Assembly (NCBI RefSeq): GCF_008704555.1
Contig: NZ_CP023702.1
Coordinates: 3,348,001-3,412,000 of the forward strand
DNA from: Streptomyces nitrosporeus
GTDB lineage: Bacteria; Actinomycetota; Actinomycetes; Streptomycetales; Streptomycetaceae
Direction of reading: 5' to 3'
Length of the DNA stretch: 64,000 bases
Position 1 is the first letter of the stretch. Each line of letters starts with the position of its first letter. Below are positions 9,728-17,196 of this stretch, in pieces. Below the pieces are notes generated by a model that searched no databases, was not told the DNA's origin, and was given only the letters and a program-made list of their open reading frames with translations. The position numbers and the translations under genes were made by a program.

Positions 9728-11104
9728 ATGGTCGCCCAGAACTCCGCCCAGGTCCTCGTCGCGTCCAACCGCGGCCCGGTGTCGTACGCCCTCCACGAGG
9801 ACGGCTCGATCGGCTCCAGGAGGGGCGGGGGCGGGCTGGTCTCCGGCCTGAGCGCCGTCGAGGACAAGGTGTGGGTCTGCGCGGCCCTCGGCGACGGGGA
9901 CCGGGAGGCCGTCCGGCGCGGGGTGTCCGAGCCGGGCGTACGGATGCTCGACATCGACCCCGCCGTGCACGCGGACGCGTACAACGGCATCGCGAACTCG
10001 GTGCTCTGGTTCGTCCACCACATGCTCTACCAGACGCCGGTGGAGCCCGTCTTCGACGCGGGGTTCCGGCGGCAGTGGGCGGCCTACGAGGCGTACAACC
10101 GGGCCTTCGCCGAGGCGCTGGCCGAGGAGGCCGAGCCGGGGGCGGCGGTCCTGGTGCAGGACTACCACCTCACCCTCGCCCCCGGCATGCTCCGCGAACT
10201 CCGCGAGGACCTGCGGATCGGGCACTTCTCGCACACCCCCTGGGCCCCCGTGGACTACTTCCGGCTGCTGCCCGACGACATCGGCGAGCAGGTCCTGCGC
10301 GGCGTCCTGGGCGCCGACCGCGCCGCGTTCCTCACCCGGCGCTGGGCCGACTCGTTCACCGAGTGCTGCACGAGGATCCTCGGCGGTACCGGACGCACCA
10401 GGATCGGTGTGCACGGGCTCGGGGCCGACGCGGACTTCCTGCGCCGGCGCTCGCGCGAGGCGGACGTGGACACGTGGGTGGCGACGCTGCGGGAGCAGGT
10501 GGGGGCGGACCGGAAGACCATCGTCCGGGTCGACCGCACCGAGCTCTCCAAGAACATCGTGCGCGGCCTGCACGCCTTCCGGTCGCTCCTGGAGGAACGC
10601 CCGGAATGGCGTGAACGCGTGGTGCACGTGGCGTTCGCCTACCCCTCGCGCCAGGACCTCGCGGTGTACCGCGACTACACGGCCGAGGTCCAGCGGGTCG
10701 CCGACGACATCAACGCCACCTACGGCACGGCCGGCTGGACCCCGGTCCTGCTCCGCGTCGACGACGACTTCGCCCGTTCGCTGGCCGCCTACCGGCTGGC
10801 CGACGTGGCCCTGGTCAACCCCATCCGCGACGGCATGAACCTGGTCGCCAAGGAGGTCCCCGTCGTCTCGGACCACGGGTGCGCCCTGGTGCTCTCCCGG
10901 GAGGCGGGGGCCTACGAGGAGATGGGCGAGGACGCGATCGTGGTCAACCCGTACGACGTGACGGCCACGGCGGCGGCCCTCCACGAGGCGCTGACCATGG
11001 GCGGCGACGAGCGGGCCGGCCGCACGAAGCGGCTGGCGGACGCCGCCACCGCCCTTCCGCCGCAGCAGTGGTTCCTGGACCAGCTGGAGGCGCTGCGGAG
11101 CTGA
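9728..11104 (+). CDS. otsA: Trehalose-6-phosphate synthase
   Basis: A 458-residue GT20 enzyme that makes trehalose-6-phosphate from NDP-glucose and glucose-6-phosphate. Family signatures are visible: SNRGPVSY, RRGGGGLVSGL, VQDYHLTLAPGMLRE, GHFSHTPW, and the sugar-nucleotide motif NPIRDGMNLVAKE. It begins 83 bases after gpgS and faces otsB convergently, so synthase and phosphatase are neighbours but separately transcribed. A full-length family member. Confidence 0.95.
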   Translation: MVAQNSAQVLVASNRGPVSYALHEDGSIGSRRGGGGLVSGLSAVEDKVWVCAALGDGDREAVRRGVSEPGVRMLDIDPAVHADAYNGIANSVLWFVHHMLYQTPVEPVFDAGFRRQWAAYEAYNRAFAEALAEEAEPGAAVLVQDYHLTLAPGMLRELREDLRIGHFSHTPWAPVDYFRLLPDDIGEQVLRGVLGADRAAFLTRRWADSFTECCTRILGGTGRTRIGVHGLGADADFLRRRSREADVDTWVATLREQVGADRKTIVRVDRTELSKNIVRGLHAFRSLLEERPEWRERVVHVAFAYPSRQDLAVYRDYTAEVQRVADDINATYGTAGWTPVLLRVDDDFARSLAAYRLADVALVNPIRDGMNLVAKEVPVVSDHGCALVLSREAGAYEEMGEDAIVVNPYDVTATAAALHEALTMGGDERAGRTKRLADAATALPPQQWFLDQLEALRS

Positions 11105-11106
11105 CC

Positions 11107-11149
11107 GGGCGCCCCGCCCTGCCCGGGGCTTCCGGCCGGCGGGGCGCTC
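11107..11149. terminator. Terminator between otsA and otsB
   Basis: Arms GGGCGCCCCGCC (11107-11118) and GGCGGGGCGCTC (11138-11149) pair with one mismatch between the convergent stops. It could serve both genes. Confidence 0.6.
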
Positions 11150-11183
11150 CCGGCCGGCCGGAGCTCTCAGCCGGCAGGGGTTC

Positions 11184-12053
11184 TCAGCCGGCCGGGAGCT
11201 CCCGAGCCCTCCGCAGGTGGCCGGCCAGCGCGCCGAGCAGTCCCACCACGGCCTCGGGGCCCGGCAGCACCAGATCGGCCCGTTCGGCGAGCTCGGGGAC
11301 CTCGGTCCCGCTGCACACCAGCAGACCGGCCACGCCTTCGGCGCGGAGCCGGTCCACCGCACCGTACGCGGCGAGGTCGCCGAGGTCGTCCCCGGCGTAG
11401 AGGACGGCACGGGCGCCGATCCCGCGTACGTGGGCGGTCAGGGCCACCCCCTTGTCCACGCCCGGCGGGCGCAGCTCCAGGACCATGCGGCCCGGTTCGA
11501 CCATCAGGCCGTGCCGGTCGGCGAGGTCCGCCAGCGGGCCGCGCAGCGCGTCGAAGGCCGCCTGCGGGTCGGCGGCGCGGCGGGTGTGCACGGCGACCGC
11601 GTGGCCCTTGTCCTCGATCCAGGCCCCTTCCACACCGGCCCTCTCCAGCAGGCCGGGAAGCTCGGCGCGGACGGCCTCGACGCCGGGGGCCGGGGCGGGC
11701 GCGCGGACGGTGTCGGTGGCGGCGTCCCAGCGTTCGGCGCCGTAGTGCCCGAGGACGACGAGATGGTCCAGGCCGGGGGCGCCGGCGAAACCCCCGTAGC
11801 GGACGGCGACGTCCGCCGGGCGGCCGGTGACCACCGCGACGGAGGCGACCAGCGGGGCGAGCGCGGACAGGGCGGGGACGGCACCGGGGTGGGCCCGGGA
11901 CTGTTCCGGGTCCGGGACGATGTCGGCGAGCGTGCCGTCGAAGTCCAGGGCGACGACCGCGTCGCCGGAGTGGGCGAGGAGCGCGGCGAGGCCTTCACGG
12001 CCTGCCTGGGTGGACGGGACCGGCAGGGGCTGGGGGTGGTCCGGGGTGGCCAT
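11184..12053 (-). CDS. otsB: Trehalose-6-phosphate phosphatase
   Basis: A 289-residue HAD phosphatase that removes phosphate from the OtsA product. Motif I is LDFDGTLADI (nucleophile Asp and the acid/base Asp), motif II lies in VAVVTGRP, and motif IV is GDDLGDLAAY. The ATG at 12053 (MATPDHPQPL) starts the protein; a longer open frame upstream encodes only low-complexity Pro/Arg. It is convergent with otsA. Confidence 0.93.
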   Translation of the reverse strand: MATPDHPQPLPVPSTQAGREGLAALLAHSGDAVVALDFDGTLADIVPDPEQSRAHPGAVPALSALAPLVASVAVVTGRPADVAVRYGGFAGAPGLDHLVVLGHYGAERWDAATDTVRAPAPAPGVEAVRAELPGLLERAGVEGAWIEDKGHAVAVHTRRAADPQAAFDALRGPLADLADRHGLMVEPGRMVLELRPPGVDKGVALTAHVRGIGARAVLYAGDDLGDLAAYGAVDRLRAEGVAGLLVCSGTEVPELAERADLVLPGPEAVVGLLGALAGHLRRARELPAG

Positions 12054-12149
12054 GCAACGAGCGTATCGGGGGCGGCCGCCCGGGGCGGACGCGGCGCGGG
12101 GTGCGGCTGGATCGTGCGGGCCGACCGGCCTGACGGGGGCGTACGGCGA

Positions 12150-12273
12150 CGGCCCCGCGGGGTGCGTGGGGAGCCCGGTAAGCGGCGCGGCCCCACAGGG
12201 CGCATGGCCCGGACGGCGGCCCCGCGGGGTGCGTGGCCCGGACGGCGGCGGCCCCGCAGGGCGCATGGCCCGG
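12150..12273. repeat. Degenerate tandem repeat, four copies
   Basis: The unit CGGCCCCGCGGGGTGCGTGG recurs at about 12150, 12188, 12217 and 12249 with variants (ACAGGG, GCATGG). Spacing is 38, 29 and 32 bases. It fills the gap between otsB and the DUF3263 gene. The units are partly self-complementary, so they could form hairpins. Confidence 0.6.
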
Positions 12274-12275
12274 TG

Positions 12276-12659
12276 TCAGCGGTGGCCGCGGCGGGATTCG
12301 CGGACCCTGCGGAGGCGGTTGACCGTGACGGGGTCCTCCTCCAGGGCCCTGCGGTCGTCCAGCAGGGCGTTGAGGAGCTGGTAGTAGCGGACCGGGGAGA
12401 TGCCCAGCTGTTCCCTGATCGCCCGTTCCTTGGCGCCGGGCCCGGCCCAGGACCGCCGTTCCATGGCCAGCACCGAGCGCTCCGGCCCGGTGAGCGATGC
12501 GGGGGCGGGCGCGGGGGTCTCCCGGGCTTCGGGGCCCGGCGTACCGGCGCCGGGCGCGCCGGGTCCCTGCGTGTCCGGTACCGGTGTACCGGGGGCGGAT
12601 GTGCCGGGACCCGGTGTCTCGGGGTCCGGGGGGCCGGGGTCCGGAGCGGGTTCGGTCAT
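12276..12659 (-). CDS. DUF3263 family protein
   Basis: A 127-residue protein. Residues 1-55 are low-complexity Pro/Gly/Thr/Ala repeats (PGTP-like). Residues 56-127 form the actinobacterial DUF3263 helical domain (LTGPERSVLAMERRSWAGPG, then RYYQLLNALLDD and VNRLRRVRESRRGHR), which resembles a helix-turn-helix. A nucleic-acid role is inferred from the basic C-terminus. Start ATG at 12659. It is divergent from nagK. Confidence 0.85.
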   Translation of the reverse strand: MTEPAPDPGPPDPETPGPGTSAPGTPVPDTQGPGAPGAGTPGPEARETPAPAPASLTGPERSVLAMERRSWAGPGAKERAIREQLGISPVRYYQLLNALLDDRRALEEDPVTVNRLRRVRESRRGHR

Positions 12660-12729
12660 ATCAACCAACCTACTCCGCGTTCCCGGCCTCGTCGGCCGCC
12701 GTTTGTATGCGTACGCAACAAAACACGCT

Positions 12730-12745
12730 AGTGGACTAGACCTTT
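12730..12745. promoter_or_regulatory. DasR-responsive element (dre) upstream of nagK
   Basis: AGTGGACTAGACCTTT matches the dre consensus (about AGTGGTCTAGACCACT) at 13 of 16 positions and includes the CTAGACC core. It lies 28 bases before the nagK start. DasR is the GntR repressor released by glucosamine-6-phosphate, so this operon should be induced by N-acetylglucosamine. Confidence 0.8.
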
Positions 12746-12773
12746 TAGGGGTCGTCGGGCGAAACTGTCTTCC

Positions 12774-13706
12774 GTGAGACATGTCATCGCCCTCGATGTG
12801 GGCGGCACAGGAATGAAGGCCGCGCTGGTCGGGGAAGACGGCACCCTGCTCCACGAGGCACGCCGGGCCACCGGCCGCAAGCGCGGCGCCGACGCCGTCG
12901 TGGACACCGTCCTCGGTTTCGCGGCGGATCTGCACACGTACGGCAAGGAGCACCTCGGCGAAGGTGCCGTCGCCGCCGGCGTCGCCGTACCGGGCATCGT
13001 CGACGCCGAGCACGGCATCGCCGTGTACTCCAGCAACCTGGGCTGGCGGGACGTGCCGATGCGGGCCCTGATCGCCGAGCGGCTCGGCGGCATACCCGTC
13101 GCGCTCGACCACGACGTCAGGACCGGCGGACTCGCCGAGGGCCGGATCGGCGCGGGCCAGGGCGCCGACCGCTTCCTCTTCGTGCCGCTGGGCACCGGTA
13201 TCGCCGGCGCCATAGGCATCGGGGGCACCATCGAGGCGGGCGCCCACGGCTGCGCGGGCGAGATCGGCCACATCGTCGTACGTCCCGACGGCCCCCGGTG
13301 CGGCTGCGGTCAGCACGGCTGCCTGGAGTCGCTGGCCTCCGCCTCCGCCGTGTCCCGGGCCTGGGCCGAGGCGTCCGGTGACCCGGAGGCCGACGCGGCC
13401 GACTGCGCCGCGGCCGTGGTCTCGGGCGACCCGGCCGCGCTGCGGGTGTGGCGGGACGCCGTCGACGCGCTCGCCGCGGGCCTGGTCACCGCTCTCACCC
13501 TGCTGGACCCCCGCGTCCTCATCATCGGTGGCGGACTCGCCGAGGCGGGCGAAACCCTGTTCACACCACTGCGCGCGGCCGTCGAGGAACGGATCACGTT
13601 CCAGAAGCTGCCCCGCATCGTCCCGGCGGCCCTCGGGGACACCGCCGGATGCCTGGGCGCAGGGCTGCTCGCCTGGGATCTTCTCTCCACGGAGGTATCC
13701 GTCTGA
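12774..13706 (+). CDS. nagK: N-acetylglucosamine kinase (ROK family)
   Basis: A 310-residue sugar kinase that phosphorylates N-acetylglucosamine from chitin or peptidoglycan turnover. The ATP-binding motif is DVGGTGMK, and the ROK zinc site is CGCGQHGCLE preceded by GEIGHIVV. The start is GTG (VRHVIALDVGG) with no clear ribosome-binding site, so the mRNA may be leaderless. Its stop overlaps the nagA start. Order and dre site match the nagKA operon of S. coelicolor. Confidence 0.9.
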   Translation: MRHVIALDVGGTGMKAALVGEDGTLLHEARRATGRKRGADAVVDTVLGFAADLHTYGKEHLGEGAVAAGVAVPGIVDAEHGIAVYSSNLGWRDVPMRALIAERLGGIPVALDHDVRTGGLAEGRIGAGQGADRFLFVPLGTGIAGAIGIGGTIEAGAHGCAGEIGHIVVRPDGPRCGCGQHGCLESLASASAVSRAWAEASGDPEADAADCAAAVVSGDPAALRVWRDAVDALAAGLVTALTLLDPRVLIIGGGLAEAGETLFTPLRAAVEERITFQKLPRIVPAALGDTAGCLGAGLLAWDLLSTEVSV

Positions 13707-14860
13707 TGGCCCACCGCGCAGACAGCACAGTCCTCGAAGGGGCCCGGGTGGTGCTGCCCTCCGGGACCGTCGAGAACGGCCGGGTGATCGTCGAAGGCAG
13801 CAGGATCACCGGCAGCGCACCACAGGACGCCCGGACCGTCGCCCTGCCGGGCCACTGGGTGGTCCCCGGCTTCGTGGACATGCACAACCACGGTGGCGGC
13901 GGTGCCTCCTTCGCGACCGGGACCGCCGAGGACGTCCTGACCGGTGTGCGGACGCACCGGGCCCACGGCTCCACGACCGTCGTCGCCTCCACCGTCACCG
14001 GGGACCTGGACTTCCTGGCCCGGCAGGCCGGGATGCTCTCCGAACTCGTCGAACAGGGCGAACTGGCCGGGGTCCACTTCGAGGGTCCGTTCATCTCCCC
14101 CTGCCGCAAGGGCGCCCACAGCCAGGAACTGCTGCGCCACCCCGACCCCGCCGAGGTCCGCAAGCTGCTCGACGCCGCCCGCGGTACGGCGAAGATGGTC
14201 ACCCTGGCCGCCGAACTGCCCGGCGGCATCGACTCCGTACGGCTGCTCGTCGAGCACGGGGTGATCGCCGCGGTCGGGCACACCGACGCCACCTACGAGC
14301 AGACCGTCGAGGCGATCGAGGCCGGCGCCACCGTCGCCACCCACCTCTTCAACGCGATGCCCCCGCTCGGCCACCGCGCCCCCGGGCCGATCGCCGCGCT
14401 CCTGGAGGACGAGCGGGTGACCGTCGAGCTGATCGACGACGGCACGCACCTGCACCCCGCCGCCCTCGAACTGGCCTATCACCGCGCGGGCGCCGGCCGG
14501 GTGGCCCTCATCACCGACGCCATGGACGCGGCGGGTGTCGGCGACGGCCGGTACGTCCTCGGCCCGCTCGACGTCGAGGTGAAGGACGGGGTCGCCCGGC
14601 TCGTGGACGGCGGTTCGATCGCGGGGTCCACCCTCACCCTGGACACCGCGTTCCACCGGGCCGTCACCGTCGACAGGATCCCCGTCGAGGACGTCGTCCG
14701 CTCCATCTCCGCCAACCCCGCCCGCCTGCTCGGCCTGGACGACAGGGTCGGCTCCCTGGAACCGGGCAAGGACGCCGACCTCGTCGTGCTGGACGAGGAC
14801 TTCCGGCTCAAGGGCGTCATGCGGCGCGGCGAGTGGATCGTCGACCCGCTCGCCGGTTGA
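13706..14860 (+). CDS. nagA: N-acetylglucosamine-6-phosphate deacetylase
   Basis: A 384-residue amidohydrolase that yields glucosamine-6-phosphate, the effector of DasR. Metal and substrate motifs are visible: DMHNHGGGG, HFEGPF (metal Glu), GHTDATY, THLFNAMPPLGHR, DGTHLHP and the catalytic Asp in LITDAMDA. The ATG overlaps the nagK stop (TGATG), with GGAGG at 13691-13695 inside nagK. Its product makes the operon self-inducing through DasR. Confidence 0.95.
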   Translation: MAHRADSTVLEGARVVLPSGTVENGRVIVEGSRITGSAPQDARTVALPGHWVVPGFVDMHNHGGGGASFATGTAEDVLTGVRTHRAHGSTTVVASTVTGDLDFLARQAGMLSELVEQGELAGVHFEGPFISPCRKGAHSQELLRHPDPAEVRKLLDAARGTAKMVTLAAELPGGIDSVRLLVEHGVIAAVGHTDATYEQTVEAIEAGATVATHLFNAMPPLGHRAPGPIAALLEDERVTVELIDDGTHLHPAALELAYHRAGAGRVALITDAMDAAGVGDGRYVLGPLDVEVKDGVARLVDGGSIAGSTLTLDTAFHRAVTVDRIPVEDVVRSISANPARLLGLDDRVGSLEPGKDADLVVLDEDFRLKGVMRRGEWIVDPLAG

Positions 14861-14900
14861 CGGCCGACAGCCCCGCCGGACACCGGCCGGGCGCATAACG

Positions 14901-14948
14901 AAGAGACGGCGGTTGCCCGGCGGGACTGGGACGGCCGCCGCCTCTTTG
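14901..14948 (+). terminator. Possible terminator after nagA
   Basis: AAGAGACGGCGG (14901-14912) can pair with CCGCCGCCTCTT (14935-14948) apart from a small bulge, across a 22-base loop. This is the only hairpin between nagA and the PfkB gene. Confidence 0.4.
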
Positions 14949-15041
14949 GCATGATCACCGGGGCGGCACGCCACCCGCGGGACAGCCCCGGAACCGGTGT
15001 GCGGACACGGACCGCAGCAACGAACCGGGGGGCAGGTGCAG

Positions 15042-15974
15042 GTGATACTGACCGTCACGCTGAACACCGCGCTCGACCTGACGTACGCCGTCCCCGCCCT
15101 CGTCCCGCACACCGTCCACCGGGTCCGCGAGAGCGTCGAGCACCCCGGCGGCAAGGGCGTCAACGTGGCCCGGGTGCTGCGCGCGCTGGGACACGACAGC
15201 GTCATGACCGGTTTCGTCGGCGGCGCCACCGGGGCCGCCCTGCGCGAGCGGATCGCCGCGCTCCCGCACCGCCCCGCCGACGCGTTCGTCGAGGTCGCCG
15301 GCGCCACCCGGCGCACCGTCGCCGTCGTCGACCGGGCCACCGGCGACACCACCCAGTTCAACGAGCCCGGCCCGCACATCGGGCCCGGCGAGTGGGCCGC
15401 CTTCCTCGACCGGTACGCGGAGCTCCTCCGCGGCGCGGACGCGGTGGCCCTCTGCGGCAGCCTTCCGCCCGGCATCCACGTCGGCGCGTACGCGGAACTG
15501 GTCCGTCTCGCCCGTTCCGCCGGGGTACCCGCGCTCCTGGACACCAGCGGGGAGCCCCTGCGCCGGGGCATCGCCGCCCGCCCCGACCTCGTCAAACCGA
15601 ACGCCGACGAGCTGGCCCGGCTGACCGGCTCGCGTGAACCGCTGCGCGCCACCCGCGACGCCCGCCGCCGGGGCGCCCACGCGGTCGTCGCGTCGCTCGG
15701 CCCGGACGGTCTGGTCGCCGTCACCCCGGACGGCACCTGGCGGGCCGCGCCCCCGGCCCCGGTGCGGGGCAACCCGACCGGGGCGGGCGACTCCGCCGTC
15801 GCCGGGCTGCTCTCGGGGTTCGTCGAGCGCCTGGACTGGCCCGGCCGGCTGGCCCGTGCGACGGCCCTGGCGACCGCGACCGTACTGGCGCCCACCGCCG
15901 GCGAGTTCGACCCGGCGGCGTACGGGGAGCTGCTGCCCCGCGTCACCGTCGAGCAGCTGCCCTCCGCCGCCTGA
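15042..15974 (+). CDS. 1-phosphofructokinase-family hexose kinase (PfkB)
   Basis: A 310-residue ribokinase-fold kinase. N-terminal ILTVTLNTALDLTY and GGKGVNVARVL bind sugar; the C-terminal anion hole and catalytic base is NPTGAGDSAVAGLL. The family includes 1-phosphofructokinase and tagatose-6-phosphate kinase, so the substrate is not fixed. I chose the GTG at 15042 because GGGGGG lies nine bases upstream; GTGs at 15036 and 14997 are alternatives. It follows nagKA as in S. coelicolor, which suggests amino-sugar or hexose metabolism. Confidence 0.88.
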   Translation: MILTVTLNTALDLTYAVPALVPHTVHRVRESVEHPGGKGVNVARVLRALGHDSVMTGFVGGATGAALRERIAALPHRPADAFVEVAGATRRTVAVVDRATGDTTQFNEPGPHIGPGEWAAFLDRYAELLRGADAVALCGSLPPGIHVGAYAELVRLARSAGVPALLDTSGEPLRRGIAARPDLVKPNADELARLTGSREPLRATRDARRRGAHAVVASLGPDGLVAVTPDGTWRAAPPAPVRGNPTGAGDSAVAGLLSGFVERLDWPGRLARATALATATVLAPTAGEFDPAAYGELLPRVTVEQLPSAA

Positions 15975-16091
15975 ACCCCCCGGGCCGCCCGGCCCGTCCC
16001 ACCCTGACCTCCGGACCGCCCGGACCCCCGACGCACCGGCGCCCCGGCCCGCGGGTGCGGGACGGGGCGCGGCGGACACTGCGGGACGGGG

Positions 16092-17063
16092 CTACTGCTG
16101 GTGGCCCGCCTTCAGCTCCAGCTGGTCCAGGTTGGCGTCGCAGGAGTCGCCCTCACGGCACGACAGCATGAGGGTGTTGGTCCCCTTCTTGAGCTGCACG
16201 TACGCGTAGGTGTTCGTCCAGCCCTTCTCCAGGTCGCCCTCCGCCGCCTGCGCGAAGTTCTTCATGTTGATGGAGCGGGGCTCCTCGCCGTTGACCGTCA
16301 GGGACGTCTTGGCGTCCTTGCCGGGCACGCCGTACGTCACGTAGAGCGTGTACGGGCCGTCCTCCGGCACCTCGACGGTCCAGGTCGCCGACCGGCCGAC
16401 CTCGTTGAGGCTGATGTACTGGCCGTTCGCGCCCTTGGCGCCCTTGACCGAGTTGTCCAGGCCGGCCGTGCCGCCGAGCGTCAGCGTCGCCGCGTCCTGC
16501 TTGGGCAGCTCCACCGGTCCCTTCGACGGCTCGGCGGACTTCGTCGGCTCCTCGGACGGCTCGACCTCGCCGGCCGGGCCCTGCGAGGAACCCGCCTCGT
16601 TCTTCTCGGTGTCGTCACCGTCGTCGCCCGTCATCAGGGCGGCACCGATGCCGATGAGCACGACCGCGACCACGGCGACCGCCGCGATCAGCAGTGCCTT
16701 GGTGTTCGGGCCGCCACGGCCCCCGCCCGTGCCACGGCCGCCGGTGCCGGGCCCGACGGGCTGCGTCGGCGCGCCGCCGGGGTAGGTCTCGGGCGCCGCG
16801 TACTGCGGGCTGGGCCGGCCGTACTGCGGCGGGGGCTGCTGGCCGTGGGCCTGCTGCGGGACCTGCCCGTACTGGCGCTCACCGACGGCGCGTACCTGGT
16901 TGTACGAGGTCCTGGGCACACCGGGCTGCGCTCCGGCCGGGCCCGGGTAGCCGTAGCCGCCCTGGCCGGGCGGCTGGGCGCCCGCCGCCTGCCCGTCCGC
17001 GTACAGATAGCCGAACGGATCGTCGTCCTCGGGCTTGCTCGCGCCGTTGTTTCCGGCCGTCAT
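16092..17063 (-). CDS. Membrane-anchored protein with CBM35-like domain
   Basis: A 323-residue protein with three parts: a cytosolic Gly/Pro/Gln/Tyr-rich N-terminus (about 1-115), one membrane helix (ALLIAAVAVVAVVLIGIG), and an outer Ser/Glu/Pro linker leading to a beta-sandwich. The sandwich (GGTAGLDNSVKGAKG, SATWTVEVPEDGPYTLYVTY, DQLEL at the end) resembles carbohydrate-binding module 35. CREGDSCD gives a likely disulfide. Start ATG 17063 follows AGGAG; an in-frame ATG at 17084 is possible. It likely binds wall glycans; the ligand is unknown. Confidence 0.8.
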   Translation of the reverse strand: MTAGNNGASKPEDDDPFGYLYADGQAAGAQPPGQGGYGYPGPAGAQPGVPRTSYNQVRAVGERQYGQVPQQAHGQQPPPQYGRPSPQYAAPETYPGGAPTQPVGPGTGGRGTGGGRGGPNTKALLIAAVAVVAVVLIGIGAALMTGDDGDDTEKNEAGSSQGPAGEVEPSEEPTKSAEPSKGPVELPKQDAATLTLGGTAGLDNSVKGAKGANGQYISLNEVGRSATWTVEVPEDGPYTLYVTYGVPGKDAKTSLTVNGEEPRSINMKNFAQAAEGDLEKGWTNTYAYVQLKKGTNTLMLSCREGDSCDANLDQLELKAGHQQ

Positions 17064-17196
17064 CCCTGGGTCACTCCTCACCATGTCGCCAGCCGTCGCC
17101 GACCGGCCGAGCCTACCCCGAACGGAGCAGACGTCGAATTGCCTCCGGCCGCCCGGGGAACCGGGACGTGGTACGGGAAGGGCCGACGCGTGAACG

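Noticed and set aside
12150..12273. CRISPR-like array
   Set aside because: Repeats are degenerate, there are no unique spacers and no cas genes.
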